Source: Casuarius casuarius
Lineage: Eukaryota > Chordata > Aves > Casuariiformes > Casuariidae
Assembly (NCBI GenBank): GCA_003342895.1
Contig: PTFA01000399.1
Location: 1-64,000, forward strand
Length of the DNA stretch: 64,000 nucleotides
Reading direction: 5' to 3'
Shown here: piece by piece, positions 26,764 through 40,400 of the stretch
Position numbering within the stretch: position 1 is the stretch's first letter
Layout of the letters: each line of letters starts with the position of its first letter
Program-made: the position numbers and the translations under genes
Notes under the pieces: generated by a model
Databases searched by the model: none
What the model saw: the letters and a program-made list of their open reading frames with translations, nothing else
What the model was told of the DNA's origin: nothing

Positions 26764-26833
26764 ATTTTTAATTATTTTTTATATTTTTTTATTTTTATTT
26801 AAAATTTTTTTTTATTTATAATTTATTATTTTT
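26764..26833. repeat. 70-bp pure A/T block
   Basis: Every base from 26764 to 26833 is A or T, dominated by T-runs separated by TA or AAT steps. Such blocks are typical of matrix-attachment or easily unwound DNA. No gene boundary is nearby to give it meaning. Confidence 0.85.
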
Positions 26834-29324
26834 GCTTTAAAAAAGTAGATTAAAATATTTTGCTCCAGTCTCACTTTTAGAATTGTACAATATGACATGA
26901 ATAAAGGTAATAAAATGAAAATAACAGTAAAATAGCAAATCTCACTTTTAGAATAACATGTTTCAAAGTCTGTTTTAGTATTTTTAAGCAAAATGTCACT
27001 AAGAAAAATATTTCCATTAAATACAATTTTTTGATGCATTTGTAAATAGGAGTTACGGAGTGTGCTTTTCATGGTTTTAAATTTTTATTAAAATCTCAAA
27101 AGGGAAGAGTATGTAACTTTTCATGCATTACTTTGAGAAAGCTTTTTTATAAATCTATTTTGTAGGAGACAATAAGTTTGACCAGCTCTGTTTGAAACTT
27201 AGGACCATCTGATTCAAAGCAATGAGTTCTGTCCTTTGTGCAAAAGTAATTTTTAGTAATAGTAATGTGTGAGTCACCCTCAAGGGGCAACTTTGTCCAT
27301 GGATTATAGAACTATTTCCTGAGCAGCAAATGCGTGATGGGAACTAGGGCATATTTTTTTCTGCTCTGCTCTCTTAATTCCTGAGCAGAGAATGGGCTTG
27401 TGCACAAATTTTAACATTTCAGGAGTGATATTCTGCTATCTTTTTTTCTTTTTCTCCCTAAATTAGAGATTAAAACTGAATGTAAATTGATATGTCCTTC
27501 TACTGAAAAGGCGAGATGTTACCGGTCACTTAGAAGATGACATGTTGCTTCTGTGCAAGACAGCAGCTCCTGGCTCTGTTCAAAATTCAATGAGAAATAG
27601 GAGGTAGGATTTGCTGCCACCTTTCTCAGGATGCCGTGGCTTCCAGCCCTATTGCAGAATATCTACCTGTGTGAGGTTTCTGGCCTTGGTTGTGGATATA
27701 ACACCTCAGCTGCGGATTGTTGGCACATTGATTTGCAAAGAAAGAATCTTTAGTTTCTCATGTTAGATATTGGAATACTATTCAAAGATATATTACAAGA
27801 GCTGTATAGAGTCCTTCAGATTTGTAAAATGGGTAGTTGAATAATCTTCTTTGGCTAAAGCAGGAGTATCACATTAAAACACTGGCACCAGCAATGTGTC
27901 AGGTTCAAGCCCAGCCACCCTGGAACAAAGATGCTAAAGCTGCCAAAGAAACAGAGATTTTTTTTTTTTAAAAAAAAAGAGCCAGTCATTGAACCCATCC
28001 TGAGAAAGGGCTGTAAAGTTTTCACTGAGTCTATTTGCTAATGCAGAATAAGCATAGGGAAAAATAATACAAACACTTAAATTCAATGAAGTAAAAAAAA
28101 TATAGTAATAGTGTGCAAAGGAGTTTTACTGACCTCATTGCCAGCTCTGCATATATGTACGTGACAGATTGGATCTATTAAGTAAAAATAAATAAGTCAC
28201 AATCATATACAGTAGCTTTAATATAAATTTCCTCTGAGTGTCCCGATTTCTTTGTACCATTTTTTTGTTTCCTGTAACAGCCTTATGTTTCCCTTCAGCA
28301 TTTTATTTTCTGAAATAGTCTGTAATATTTCTTTGTACGAGAAGGTTTAACCACTAGCTGTATTTATAAACTATTGCTTTATAGAAAAAACAGTAGCAAG
28401 AAAGAGAGAGATGAGTTAAACTTTGTAAACCTTTGCATAAAAATAATGGTCTCTGCAATTGCTGATAGTTATTAAAGATCTTGGCCCAACACCCTATTTG
28501 TGATAAGCTGATATTCCAAGCTAAGCCACTTCACATGCTGTCCCATGTGCTGTGTTTGTGAGACTATTAATTTCTACTGTTTGCCTGTTAAAATGTAACA
28601 TTATCTTGGTGTCATTATTTAATGCTGGGCCAAAACTGAATTTCAGAGACTGTATGGAAAAACATCTGTCCACCAATCTGGACCCCAATCAATAAAACAA
28701 TTTCAGTTTGTTTCCAGAATCCCACTTCAGAGAAAATTCCTCTTACTTTAAAGAATAATGTCAGAATAATGAACATTATTGCAGGCAAGGTTGCTTGCTT
28801 GACATTCTTTTTAAAATAAGGCTTTTCTTTTCTTTTAATTTTGACACATTTTCTTTGCTCTGAAGTTTCCCATACAGTGTGCTTAATTTTTGCCTGATTT
28901 TTTTTTAATTTCAACTATATTTGTCAGCTTATTCCGTAACTGTTAAAAATTACAAAGATCTTTCCTTTCAGATGTTCTAGACTTCTATGTTCTGTAAAAT
29001 AGCTGGTCTGGAAATTCAGCTTAACTTAGGTAAATTTGGACAAGCCATTAGAAATGTGCAATGTGTTTTAAACCTTCAACAAATTGCATTTTGCCTATGC
29101 TGAATACATTCTTATTTAAGCTGTCAACGTCTCATTTGACCAAATAACATTCCTTCTTTCCACAACTTGGAGTGCTGAGCACACGGTGCATAAAATATTC
29201 CCCTAGAATGACCCTATAAGCTTTGCTACCAGTACCTGTGGAGTGAGGAGCAATAGGAAACTAGAACTGAGTTCAGGACATATGTTCACCTGTGCTGTCA
29301 GCACAAAGGATTTAGCTTACTAAA
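26834..29324. other. Unique AT-rich DNA, no feature seen
   Basis: The stretch includes a T12A9 self-complementary tract at 27958-27978 and a short CT-rich stretch near 27360. The 99-codon minus frame at 28615-28914 has no recognisable domain. Confidence 0.55.
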
Positions 29325-29855
29325 CCAAGAAAGAGAGGAAAAGACCGAGAAAAGGAAGATGTTGCACCTGAGATGAAAAGAAAAACTTGATGGGAGTTGG
29401 CAAGGAGATGGTCCAGGTAACTACAGGGTAATAGAGGCAGCGTGGAGGGAAAGAAGAGGCTAAGTGGAATATGCCTGGGACCTATTGGGAAGAGACTGAA
29501 AGTAAGGAGACTGGAATTGGAATTGGAGAGGGAAACTAAATGGAAGACACCTAGTAGAGACTTCTGAGATCAGATGAAAACCTGGGAGGAAGAGAAGAGG
29601 ACTGTTTGGTTGACATGAATGACTTGAGGAGGCATGAAGTATGTGGTGTAAGTAAAAAAAAAAAAAGAATGTAGATGAGTATGATTGGAAGGAAAGTCTG
29701 AAAGGGAGAGTAGAAAAATATGGGGACTTGGACAGCATGTCTGAAAGGGAAGACCTGCCTGGAACAGAGAGCCAAGGTAGATAAAAGTACAGTATTCAGC
29801 AAGAAGAGTTTAGTGATTATGAAGCAAAAGAGAGAAGCATGAGGAAAAGGACCGA
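29325..29855 (+). repeat. Long purine-rich strand (about 530 bp)
   Basis: The plus strand is dominated by GGAAG, GAGA and GGGA motifs. In two 60-base lines counted by eye (29461-29520 and 29701-29760) about 70% of bases are purines. The sequence is not a clean tandem repeat, but short motifs recur (GGAATTGGAATTGG near 29513-29526, and TCTGAAAGGGA at about 29697 and 29740). The open minus frames here (29460-29738, 29551-29859) follow from the pyrimidine-rich complement and are not coding evidence. It may be a decayed purine satellite or an unidentified old repeat. Confidence 0.5.
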
Positions 29856-31415
29856 ACATGCTACTACTGCGTTGCTGCTTTCAAAGCCTGGAATAAGCAT
29901 ATAAAGGCATCCTTTTTCTTATCATATGGCTGGAAACCCTACAAGAGAGTGTCTGGTTCGTAGAGCTGATTCACCTATAAAATGGCAAAATATCACCATC
30001 AGTTAGTCTGTTAGCTCAAGAGTCTGAATTCTGTGCCAAGTGTTAAATGTTTCTGCCCATGAACCAGTTTAAGGGCTTTCCTGGTTTTAAATCTAGGAAA
30101 TTACACAACTTATGTGTAAAGGATGCTAAAGTGAGATGACCTAGTTCTGACACTCCCTGGTCTTTGGGTTGTTGGCCCAGATGACACAAAATGCAAATGG
30201 AGGGTAGATTTGTCTGCATATAACAATCATAGCTACTTCATAGTAACATTTCAAAGGGTTTTGTGTACTGCTGCTTATGGAAGGATTTTGCTAAAATGTA
30301 TTATCACAGATCTCTCTTTTCACCCTGCATTCCCTGTTGTTCACACAGCCTATGGCATATAATGCTTTTCAAAGACAACCTTCCAATTCATTTTTTTTCT
30401 AAAAGGCTCAGGCCTGCAAAAAAAGCAAGCAAGGTCCTAGAACAAAGGTATAAATTTTCTGTATGGCTCATATATGCTCTTTAGATCAGTTACTTAACAA
30501 TGGGGCAATTTAAATGGAACATTTACATGATTCAGATAGTTACATGTTCATGGAAAATATGAAAAATGCGTTGGCACAGAGCTTTCCATGAATGTTATCA
30601 TAATAATGGTGCCAAGGGAACCTAACCTAAACCTAGAAAAGAGCCAATAGGTTACAACAAATGCATATGGGAGCAAAATGTTTGCAGTAAACACATTCAT
30701 ATATTTTTATTTTGTTTTTATAAAAAGAAGTAAAAAGCAATTCTAATTTTAGGGCCCTGAGAATCTATTTTTGTTAACCGAGAAATAAAGCAATAGGTTT
30801 TGGGGGAAGGATTAAGACATAGATTATCATGATTTTTGGTACAACAGGTTTGTTATGCTACGAAAACATGCCAAAAAATCTTGTGGGGAGAGGCAGAATC
30901 TATTAAGAAAAACATTCATTTCTCTTTATTATTGGCATAACTTCCATAGCAAATGATGCAAAATTGTCAAACTACTTCATTTTCCTCACAAATTTACTGA
31001 AAGTTGGGCCATACCCAAGTAACCCAGTAATCTCCCGCCTGTAGAGCATTAATATAGTGAATAGAACAGCAGATTTATGACTTGTACCAAAGACAAGCAC
31101 GAAACTATATCTTTTCCTTTTACTGAGAGGGCCTCTGCCTGAGATGAACTAATACATTATTGTAGCCTAACATACTTGTTAGCTATTTTCCTTTCCTGAA
31201 TTAAAAAATTGAATTATATACACTCAGTCTAGTTACTGAACCTGTAAAGTTTATTAAAGTTTATCGACCATGTGTATACACTTCAGGATTTAGGTTCAAT
31301 TGCTTCTTTCAAGCTGGAACATTGAATTAAGATGCAGTGCCTTGCTGTGGCTCTCATGGACTCCAACTGAGCTACAGGTAGCAAAAGTCTCCTTCAATTA
31401 GACATAATCATTACT
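29856..31415. other. Unique DNA, no feature seen
   Basis: AT-rich unique sequence without recognised repeats. The only plus frame listed (30263-30484, 73 codons) has no recognisable product. Confidence 0.5.
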
Positions 31416-31625
31416 CACAGTCAATAATTGTGCTAAAGGCTGCTTTCAAATCTGTGAGGGATTCGCATTTAATGTACTGATTCAGCTTGTCTGAGCCAAA
31501 TTCACTGTGTACTGAAACCAAAGCAATTTAGTTCTTGCCTACGGCCCTTTTGGCAGTTCATCTAGTACTGAGCACTGTAAGGACTGTGAGATACAATTTA
31601 ATCTGAGACATCTGTGCACAGACAG
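31416..31625. promoter_or_regulatory. Candidate conserved non-coding element
   Basis: This is homopolymer-free sequence of balanced composition with CAATAATTG, GATTCGCATTTAATG (POU/homeodomain-like) and two retained CpGs. It lies between AT-rich flanks with no open frame. The call is from texture only. Confidence 0.22.
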
Positions 31626-33169
31626 GACCTTTTCCATAACAGAGAAAGACTAAGTAATGGCTAAGCTGTAGTTTTATGTGAAGAACCAAGCCTTATCTCT
31701 CCTCTGAAGAATAAAGCATTTAAGATATAGTAGAAAGCCAAACGAAAAAAAAAAAGAAAAAAAAAATCCTTGGGTTTATGAAATGCACACTGAAGCTACT
31801 AACAGCTTTCCTTGCTCCTAACCACATAAAGCACTTGAGCCGTGATCCTTGGATTAACCATTTAAAGATATTATACTTATCGTCAACTGCAGCTGACTGG
31901 GAAGATCTTTATTAAATATGAAAGAAGGAGAGCTTGCTGCTTGTGATATTTTTTGTACCAGTATCAAAATTTTCTTTGTATGTATTTTTCCGAGCTCATG
32001 ATGTTAGTGAGGAAAGGGCTGCAATATTTGTTGCCTGTACTGTCCTGTTCCCAAAAAGACTTGCTACGAAAGGCTTAAAATTCCTATAATTACCACACAC
32101 AATTATTGCATAGGATGTTTTGATGATGGTGAACCTAAAGCCGAATAGTGTCTGCCAACTTTTACAGCCTTAAAACAGGTAGTTACCATGAGTTTGTACT
32201 CCACATAACTGTTCGGTGATCTCTACTTGCCATTTCTGTGAAACAAACACAAAGCTTGTTATAATAAAAGAAGAGTTATTTGTGGATATTTCTCCAAAAC
32301 TGGTTTCAAAACACTTTTGTTTATATGAAAGCAAGTCAGGGAGCCAGCTGGAAAGGTGAAGACAGATCTACGTGATCTGCTAATCATGGAGATATTGCCT
32401 CTTATCAAAGGCTCTGCTTGTATGAAGTAGGAATCAACACAACAGCCTTCCCAGGCCAGTACCTGCAGGCAAAAACATAACTCGTGAGATAAAGCCCTTT
32501 TACAGAAAATTCCGAAAGCCTGAAGTATAAAAACTTGCTAGTGGAACCTAATTATAATAAGTATTTGTACTGAGGCTCTGAGTTTTAAGCTTGAAGGGCA
32601 AATTCAAGCCTCCACCAGTGTTAACAGAGTGGCAGCAAAATCCATCTGCAGTTTCTTTAATTCACGTTATTTGTATAATTTTGAAAACTGTGATAACAAA
32701 TCCTCTGAGAATTGCATTTTCAATCAACATATGTCAATAAGCATCCGAAGACTTCTCCACAGAGCACTCAAAATAATCAGGAGTTGTATTCGTGACAAAG
32801 AGCCAGTATTAAAAAAAAAGTATATTTTGTGTTTTCATACTAAGTTACTGAAGATGTTGCTTAAATAGTCAGTAGATCAGAATGTAAGTTTTCACCAATC
32901 CATAAGAAACTCATGCTTCTTTTTCTCTCCAGTGACTCTTGAATTTATCCTTGATCACGTGGAATATCTTGAGCAGAATATATGGAGAAAGACATTGCTT
33001 TCTCCAGTCCCCTCCATCCTCCATAACAGTCTGCACGGCAGTGATACCTCAGGCTTTTGGAAGGCTGGTAACTTGGGCTTGAACTCTCAGAGAAAGAGGT
33101 GGTGGTTGAACCAGGCCTTACCATTTTTTAGGAGAGTGCCTCTGCCACAGTAATACATATAAAAATGTA
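31626..33169. other. Unique DNA with an A-rich tract
   Basis: An interrupted poly(A) tract lies at about 31745-31766. The plus frames at 32629-32868 and 32932-33153 (79 and 73 codons) are unsupported. Confidence 0.5.
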
Positions 33170-33292
33170 AAATATACACACACACATATAGATAATGCAT
33201 ATATATATATCTTAATACACATATATGCATTATTATATTTATAATTATTTAATATATTTTTATATATGCATATGCACACACACACAATATAA
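33170..33292. repeat. Compound (CA)n/(TA)n cryptic microsatellite
   Basis: Short CA runs flank a long alternating TA-rich core (ATATATATAT, TATATATGCATATG). The interval is roughly symmetric, with ACACACAC near both ends, so it is hairpin-prone. Confidence 0.85.
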
Positions 33293-33940
33293 AAGTTTTT
33301 GAAAGACATGAACCATTTTGATCTTTGAAGGTAGGTGTTACTAATCAAAGCATTTTCCTGAAGTCTTGAGTCACAAGTGGAATATGAGGTAATCGGAGTT
33401 TTATTTGGTCATTCCCAGTAACAATCAGAGTGGCACACTGGCTTATTTGCATGTAATTCTGAGATATGTAATGAGTCATGCAGTGCAAGCACTGCAGTAC
33501 CTGGACACCTAGGTTTCTGAATAGATTTAAATGCAAGGATAGGATCCTGTGACATCTGGGACTGCATCCAGATGCCTACAGACATGAACCATTTGACTTA
33601 GGAGAATGTTCATAGTTGATAATTGCCTAATGAGAATGACAGCAGCAGTTCAGGATGCAGATGCAGAAGATCTCATTTGAAGGTCTTCACTAGCAACCAT
33701 CAGAATTTAGCTTACTTATCACCTTACTCAGAGCTGACTGTGAATTTTGCATTTTTGGCAGCTTAGAGGTCCAATTCAAGAGGATGAACAAAGAAAGTCT
33801 TCATCCTGAATATACTACAGTCCTACAGTTGATTTCTTCCCTAGGAAGAAAGTCCTGGAAGTCCAAAGCATATGTGGCTGTTCACTGCCACTTAACATGT
33901 AGGTGCTCTAACCACAGGAGTCTTAATCTCTTACCAGAAA
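33293..33940. other. Unique sequence, no feature seen
   Basis: Mixed-composition unique sequence. The phrase GACATGAACCATTT occurs at about 33306 and again near 33583, a small dispersed duplication. Confidence 0.5.
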
Positions 33941-33990
33941 AACAAAGAAACAAGCAAGCAAGCAAGCAAGTAAACAAACAAACAAACAAC
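33941..33990. repeat. (CAAG)n(CAAA)n microsatellite
   Basis: Tandem CAAG units pass into CAAA units, a compound tetranucleotide repeat. The 119-codon frame crossing it (33784-34143) gains a Lys/Gln/Asn repeat and is not convincing as a gene. Confidence 0.9.
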
Positions 33991-35747
33991 CCAGAAGAAC
34001 ATAAAAGAGTTGTTTTAGATGCTTCAATCAAGAACAGGTCTTTGGTCTTAAAATTAATCTTGCAGAAGCACAGTGTTTACACTGTAGGCTCTTGGAAGTG
34101 TTTCTTCCTTTGGTGTTTCTTGTTTCCTGTCTTAGAAACTTAGGAACTTCGCTGTGCTCACCCTCCTTGTCACCCAGGAATTCTGTCTTGACACCTAATT
34201 CTCTCCCTTCCTACATATATGAAATTTAGATGCCTCTGTACTGCCTACTGCAGTCCTGAATCCAAGTGCCTAATTTTCAAGACACATCATGAGAAATACT
34301 GTGATATTGATGTACTTTGGCTGAGTCTGAATCTAACTACCTTGGGGCAGGCACTAACATTTTGTTCCTCATGCTAGCTGATGCTAGCAGATAAAGAGTA
34401 GCTTGTTCATGGCTAGACCTGCTACATATTAATTGCATATATTGCTCTTGCTACTTGTTTTGATTACATTACAACTTTTCTACAAGGAGATCATGAAAGA
34501 ATTTAAAAAACTGGCTTGTTTCCCTTGGTAAAATAAAGGCTGGAAAAAAAATACTGCTTTTTGTGTTTTCATTGTCCTTGTGCTTTCATTAGTACAGAAA
34601 TAAATCAGGGACAGAAAAGGGCTATTTAGGCTAAAGGGCAATGAACAAAGTTAGCTCATGAATAAATTGCCCTAAAAATGTAGTCTAGAAATTATAAGAA
34701 AGTCTATCAAGGGAGCAAGGTTCTAAGTCAGCCTTCCTAAAGGTATAAGGAAAAACGAAAAATCTTAAAATCATCTTAACCAGAAGTTTAAAAGTTGATA
34801 AAATGAGCAACATGACTGTCATTCTTTACACTAGTGGAAGACTGTTCCAGAAGATCTATTCCAATCTGACATTCCTAGAAGTGAGTTCCAAAAGTACTGC
34901 ACTTTGAAGCTGAAATCCAGGAAAATATTATTTATACTCAGTGAACTAATGCAACATCCCTTAAGGGGTTCTGGCTTGCTAATTTTTATTACAGAGCTGT
35001 TTAGTGTCTCCTTGGAAGGGCCAAGGTGTTTGGTTGAAAGATACTGTATAGAAAAGATCACTCATAGTGCACTATCAGTTTCATTTTTCTTAATATGTTT
35101 TTTATTAATTTAGCCATAATGTGTAACTTTTAGGTAGTTTACTGGGCAGTTAATTTGCAGTTGGATAGGCTGAGTCCCTGAGGTAAAAGTAGTACCTCCT
35201 AACACTTCAGCCAGTCAAAGGTTTTAAACTCTACATGCTAATGAAATGTTTATTAGTGAAAAGTCCATCATACACAGTTATCCTTACAGTTATTTTTTTA
35301 GCTGCAGCATTACCTAGAAATTGTACATTAAAATCAAAGGAAAATTTCATCAATGAACTATGTGATTGGTATCCATTGGATCTGACCACCCTCTGAACAC
35401 CAGACTGGGGATCTGCAAACCTTTCCCTTGCAGATAGCTCAGGTAGCCTTTTCTGTTGATACTGTTTCAGTTCTGGTATATTTTGAGACTGCTGTTCATA
35501 TAAATGAAAATATATATATGAAAATATGAAAATAAATATAAAAAAACAGCTAGGTTATACGTGTCTTGATTTGCAATTGGATAACAGCAACAGGTGAAAT
35601 ACAGTCCACATTCACTTCCATGTTTCGAATCATAATAAAATTGCAGGACAATGATGAAATCTCCCACTGACTTCACCAATTTTCCAGTTTTCTTATGCAA
35701 GGTTCACACATCTGTATGTAGATGTGAAAATGAGAAATTATACTGAT
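33991..35747. other. Unique DNA, no feature seen
   Basis: AT-rich unique sequence. Short frames on both strands overlap around 34831-35113, which argues against coding. A short TATATATGAAAATATGAAAAT patch lies near 35510. Confidence 0.5.
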
Positions 35748-35990
35748 TATACTGATTAATCAGTATATTATACTGATGTAAAAAGTAAAGGATAAAAGTG
35801 GGCAAATTCTAGGGGAAAATATTCATTGAACAATTTATTCAGTTGTTGTCATCAATTATTGTAGAATAATATGCTCAGTTAATGGTATTATATTCATTAT
35901 AGACCTAGTCAAATACTCAGAGGAAAAGACATTGAATAATTTATTCAATGAAAAATGACAAAATTCACTGAATAATGTATTCACTGAGCA
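35748..35990. repeat. Palindrome cluster with repeated TTGAATAATTTATTCA-like units
   Basis: A perfect 20-bp palindrome lies at 35748-35767 (TATACTGATTAATCAGTATA). A near-perfect one with 10-bp arms and a 1-nt centre lies at 35930-35950. Related degenerate copies of the second occur at about 35822-35846 and 35964-35989. I do not recognise this as a known element. It may be slippage-derived AT sequence or a homeodomain-site array. Confidence 0.6.
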
Positions 35991-37189
35991 GTATTCAGCC
36001 CTAAAAATTTTTTCTTAAAAGATGTAGAAAAATATTTCAGATGTTATTGTATTAAAGCTTGTCTTTTATCCTGATTTACCCTGAAAATCAACACAATTCT
36101 GAGTTTAAACAAACTTAAATTATAATGATAAGAATTCTTTCAAGGCTTTTCTGAGTTTTAACTTTTCTTTTTTATACACTCTCCATAATCTCTTACGAAG
36201 TTTAGGTGCCAGAAATGGATGTAGTCCTCCAGAATCCATTTTCAACCTTATGAAATGTTATGCAATTATATTTATGCAATTTTCTTACTGGAAGCATAGT
36301 CTTGCTGTTTTTTGGTTTTTTGTTTTTAACAACGAAAGAACACAATATTGTGTCTTCACATGCTCAATTAACGGAAACCTTCATGTCCTGTTCATGCTGA
36401 CAGCATGTAAACAGTCCTTTGCATTCCATTCACACAAATTGGAATACAAAATTCAGTGCTTGCTAAGAATCCCATTTATACTTACTGAGCGTTAAATGCT
36501 GAAAAAAAAATAACAAACTATTCTCTTACCCAGCAAGAGAAAATGCAATGCCAGGCAGGTACTTAGAACTTAAGAAAGGAAAGATAAACAGTGCATATCA
36601 CAGGTCAATAATGGATGGTGGTGTCAGACAAACAGGTCACAAGTATTGGCTTGAAAGTATTGAACTGACTACTACATAAGAAGTGACTAGTTCAGTGATA
36701 ATTAGCTGCATTTTTATGTTGCTTATAATTTCAATGATGCCATAGTATCAGTGATAACACTAACGCAAAGATGATGAAAGTAGCTGGCCTTTAGGTTAAC
36801 TCTAGTTGGAATATCTTTAAATTAGGGGAAATGGCATCTAACTTTGCTATGTAATAACACCGTTATCACTTAGGTTAGCTCCTCCTAATTTGCTTGTGTA
36901 CTGTAGGTATCTGTCATTTTTTAATTCTCATGTGTGCAACACACTATACAGACACCCATTACCATTTGGATGAAATTTAACAACCAAACTTTACCTTCTT
37001 AATGAGAACTTTTTAGCTTCATTGCTCACTGTGTAACCTATTTCTGCCCTTTTTCTTTTGGCATCACCAACTTGGAACCCCAGACCCATCTGCAAGATGC
37101 TTTGTATTTAAGCAATCCACCATGTATATATTATCTAGTTTAATACACAGGATTTCATAGTAGTCATGCTGAACTTTGGCAACAAAGCT
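35991..37189. other. Unique AT-rich DNA, no feature seen
   Basis: No repeat, gene or motif cluster is recognised. The 81-codon frame at 36250-36495 is not supported. Confidence 0.55.
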
Positions 37190-37420
37190 AGGGCAAATGG
37201 CAAATCATGAAATAGTTGACTGTTTTCTGGTCAAAGTAAAAAGCTGGAGACTGGAGCAAGTTTCACTGTTCATTGTTGCTGCTGAAGATCTATTCATTGC
37301 ATAAAACTCTGCTGTCCTCCACCGCTGGCACTGCTCAGTAACTTCACTGGAAGTCACAAGGGCGACTTGGACAATAAAATCAGTTGCTCTAAGTCACAAA
37401 CTAAACAAATCCAGGCTAAT
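37190..37420. promoter_or_regulatory. Candidate conserved non-coding element
   Basis: SOX-type ATTGTT and ACAAT cores, HOX-type CAATAAAATCA and a CpG-bearing AAGGGCGACTTGGAC are packed in about 200 bases with little homopolymer. No open frame is present. Inference only. Confidence 0.25.
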
Positions 37421-40400
37421 GTGCCCTATGTTCTGTTTCCTGTGATATACACAGTGTTTTGTGTTTGAAGACCATATGACATAGGTTCCCAAAATGTTAC
37501 AAATATTCCATGCATGTGTAAAATTAAAAGCTGAAATTTCTCATAACACTCTACAACTCAGCGGTTTACATTTTCAGCTTGTGCTATTATTAACACAATG
37601 CTGGAGGGAAGATAAATATTTTCTTCGTAAATATATAAAAATCTCTCTCATTTCCTTTATAAAAGTCACAGAGAGATAAGTAAGTAGCCAGTTAAGATCA
37701 CCAGGAAGACTCAGCTGAAATGGGAGTTCGGAGTATTCAAGGGAGGTCTGATAGGCAAGTGATACATCTGTTATGAAAAGTAATTATGCCATGACACAGC
37801 ACTGCTGAGATATCAGAGTTGTCATTTCAATTCACATTTCTTGATTGTGTAAAGTGCAACTGTTAAGTAATTTAATGTTATTCTACTGTTTTTTCCTCCT
37901 GCGTGAAAGGAAAGAAATCATTAACTTAGAGTCTATTAATGGTATTCCCTTTAAGGAAAAATATTATTGTTTCTTGAGTATTTATATGAATACACCTACA
38001 TATCAATATATATAAAATATAAATATATATTTGCATAGGATTGAATACACATATATATGTATATAAATGATTCTAATTAAAAATATACAGGAAACTGCTC
38101 TTTAGAAAATAGAAAATAAGACTTCTGAATCATTGACTGTTATTTCTGTGGCTATAGGCACGAATTGCAGTTTTCTAGGGAAATAAACAAAAAGAACAAA
38201 CCAACTCCCTGAGCTGAAGGTTCTAAACTGAACCTTGTATGAAGGTTAAGTCCGGACTCGGGCAAAACTGAGTTTTATATATTTATTTTTCCCTATGTCT
38301 GAGAACGAGTAACATTTTTCTTCACACTTTTGGAAATTTTATCAATGGATCTGCCAGTCACTTGTCAAATTCCACATTGTCATTCTTGGATATAAAGATT
38401 TCAATAGCAGTCCTGCTGAGAATGATAACTGCTTCTGCACATGTTTGAACAGGTGATGTAAACTGTGATCCTCTATGTTCAAAGCTCCCCAATGTTTGTC
38501 TGTTTGATACTATTCTTCCCAAAAGGAATGTATTGTAACATCCCATAAGATACAGAGGAGATAAGACTTTCTAGCTTACAGATTGGTGAACAAACCCGTA
38601 TTACACCATATTGCAATAAGAGGTTGTCTGAACCTGGCTCCTATTAGTGGTGCTGGAAAAAACTACTGACTTTATTTAACATCTAACATGATACAAAAAG
38701 AAGCACTTCACATTAAGCGATAAAAGACAAACCAGTGTAAGCATATATATTTAATTTATGTAAACCATTAAATGCACACTTTAACATGTTTTTGTATTTC
38801 AGAAATGAATGAGAGATTATTTCATAACCACAAATCCCTACATTTTCTATTTAAAAGGTACTAAACAGCAACAAAGATGTGTGAGATGTGTGCATTCAGC
38901 TGAGTTTATTGGTATACATCAGCATGTAGAAGTTCAAAGCTGCCAGCAAGTATAACTAGTATGCAATAGAAATCATTTTTCCAGCACATCTAAATGCAAC
39001 ATTACTTTTGAAATGAAGTATACTGGAAACTAAGTATTAGATATAAATACTATTGCTTGTGGAATTGTCCATGTTTGCCCTTCATAAATCACAATGTTAC
39101 TAAATCTGTCATAAGACAAACAATACAAAAGGCTTTGCTGTACCACCAGCCCAATGACAACATATATATTAACTATACCTATTGTTTTCCAAGCATGAGA
39201 CTTTGCAACTGTAACAGAATTCCATTGTTTAACCATTAACTAAGTACATTTCAAGATAAACCGCTGAAATCATTAGGAGCTTTTGCAATGTAGCATGACT
39301 CGTTTATGATTTGCATTAGAACTGCCTCCTTTTATTATGATGAAAGCATTTTATTTAGGACAATGGTTGTTACATATGTTCTGAAATGATTTATTGTAGA
39401 GGATGGGAAAGTAACACATTGAAAGTTTGCTGAAGGGTTTTGTCTGATATTGATAAGCACATAAAGATGATAAACATTGAACTGCATCTACCAAATTGGT
39501 AACTGTTGTTAGTTATTGCTCTTGTTTTGTTTTTCTGAAAATTATGCATTCCTGCAATAGTATTAAGTGTTGCAAGCAAGGCATAGGCACTGTATGCATT
39601 CTTAGACCAGAACCATATCTCTGGGTAGCAATTTAGAGAAAATTTACAAAGATTAAGACTTAGGATCGAAGAATCATTCATACTGGCCATACTTCTTTAT
39701 GTCTCATCTTTGTGGTAATTCCACCTTGTGTACCATCCTGAAGTGCCTTGCATCTTCTACTCTTGTATTTGCAAGGGCTGAGCTATAAAGCAACAGATTC
39801 AATAGTTAAAATCAGAACAGTGAAACAGAAAAAACAACTGAGAGCTCTAGTTGTAGTGAAATGCATGTAATGCTGAGCAATACATTTGAGCATAACTCTA
39901 AGTTCATGAGCTGTTATCTGTTGACAATCCCTTTAGCTTTATTATCATCTGCAGCATATAACTGAGATGTTAATGTAACTGGGTGACCAATACTTATGTA
40001 TAGAAGTATTTTAATATTGAGTCCAGCCATGTTCAGCAGGACTAGAGCACATGACCAGAAATGCATAGACAATACCACAAATATAAACATTGTCTTAAAT
40101 TATAAATTGGAGAACTTTTCAAAGAAGGTTTGTGAAGCAAAGTTTCATTTTCTAATCAAATTAATATCTTTATGCACCAGAAAAGCAAGATACTCTTTCC
40201 TTTGGCTGCTATATGGAGACATGCTTCACAACCTTCTCTGACACAATTTATGTTTCTTATGAGCCTACCAATGAACAATTTAGAAAACATGGACAGAAAT
40301 TTTATATTAGTACAAATCTTGCCTTCTTTGCTATCAATGTTGTCTTTGCTCTTATAGGTGGAGACCCACTAATAACACCAGAATTTTTGATATTGTCTTT

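Noticed and set aside
29460..29859. Two overlapping minus frames rich in Phe, Ser and Leu
   Set aside because: They are the pyrimidine-rich complement of the purine tract.
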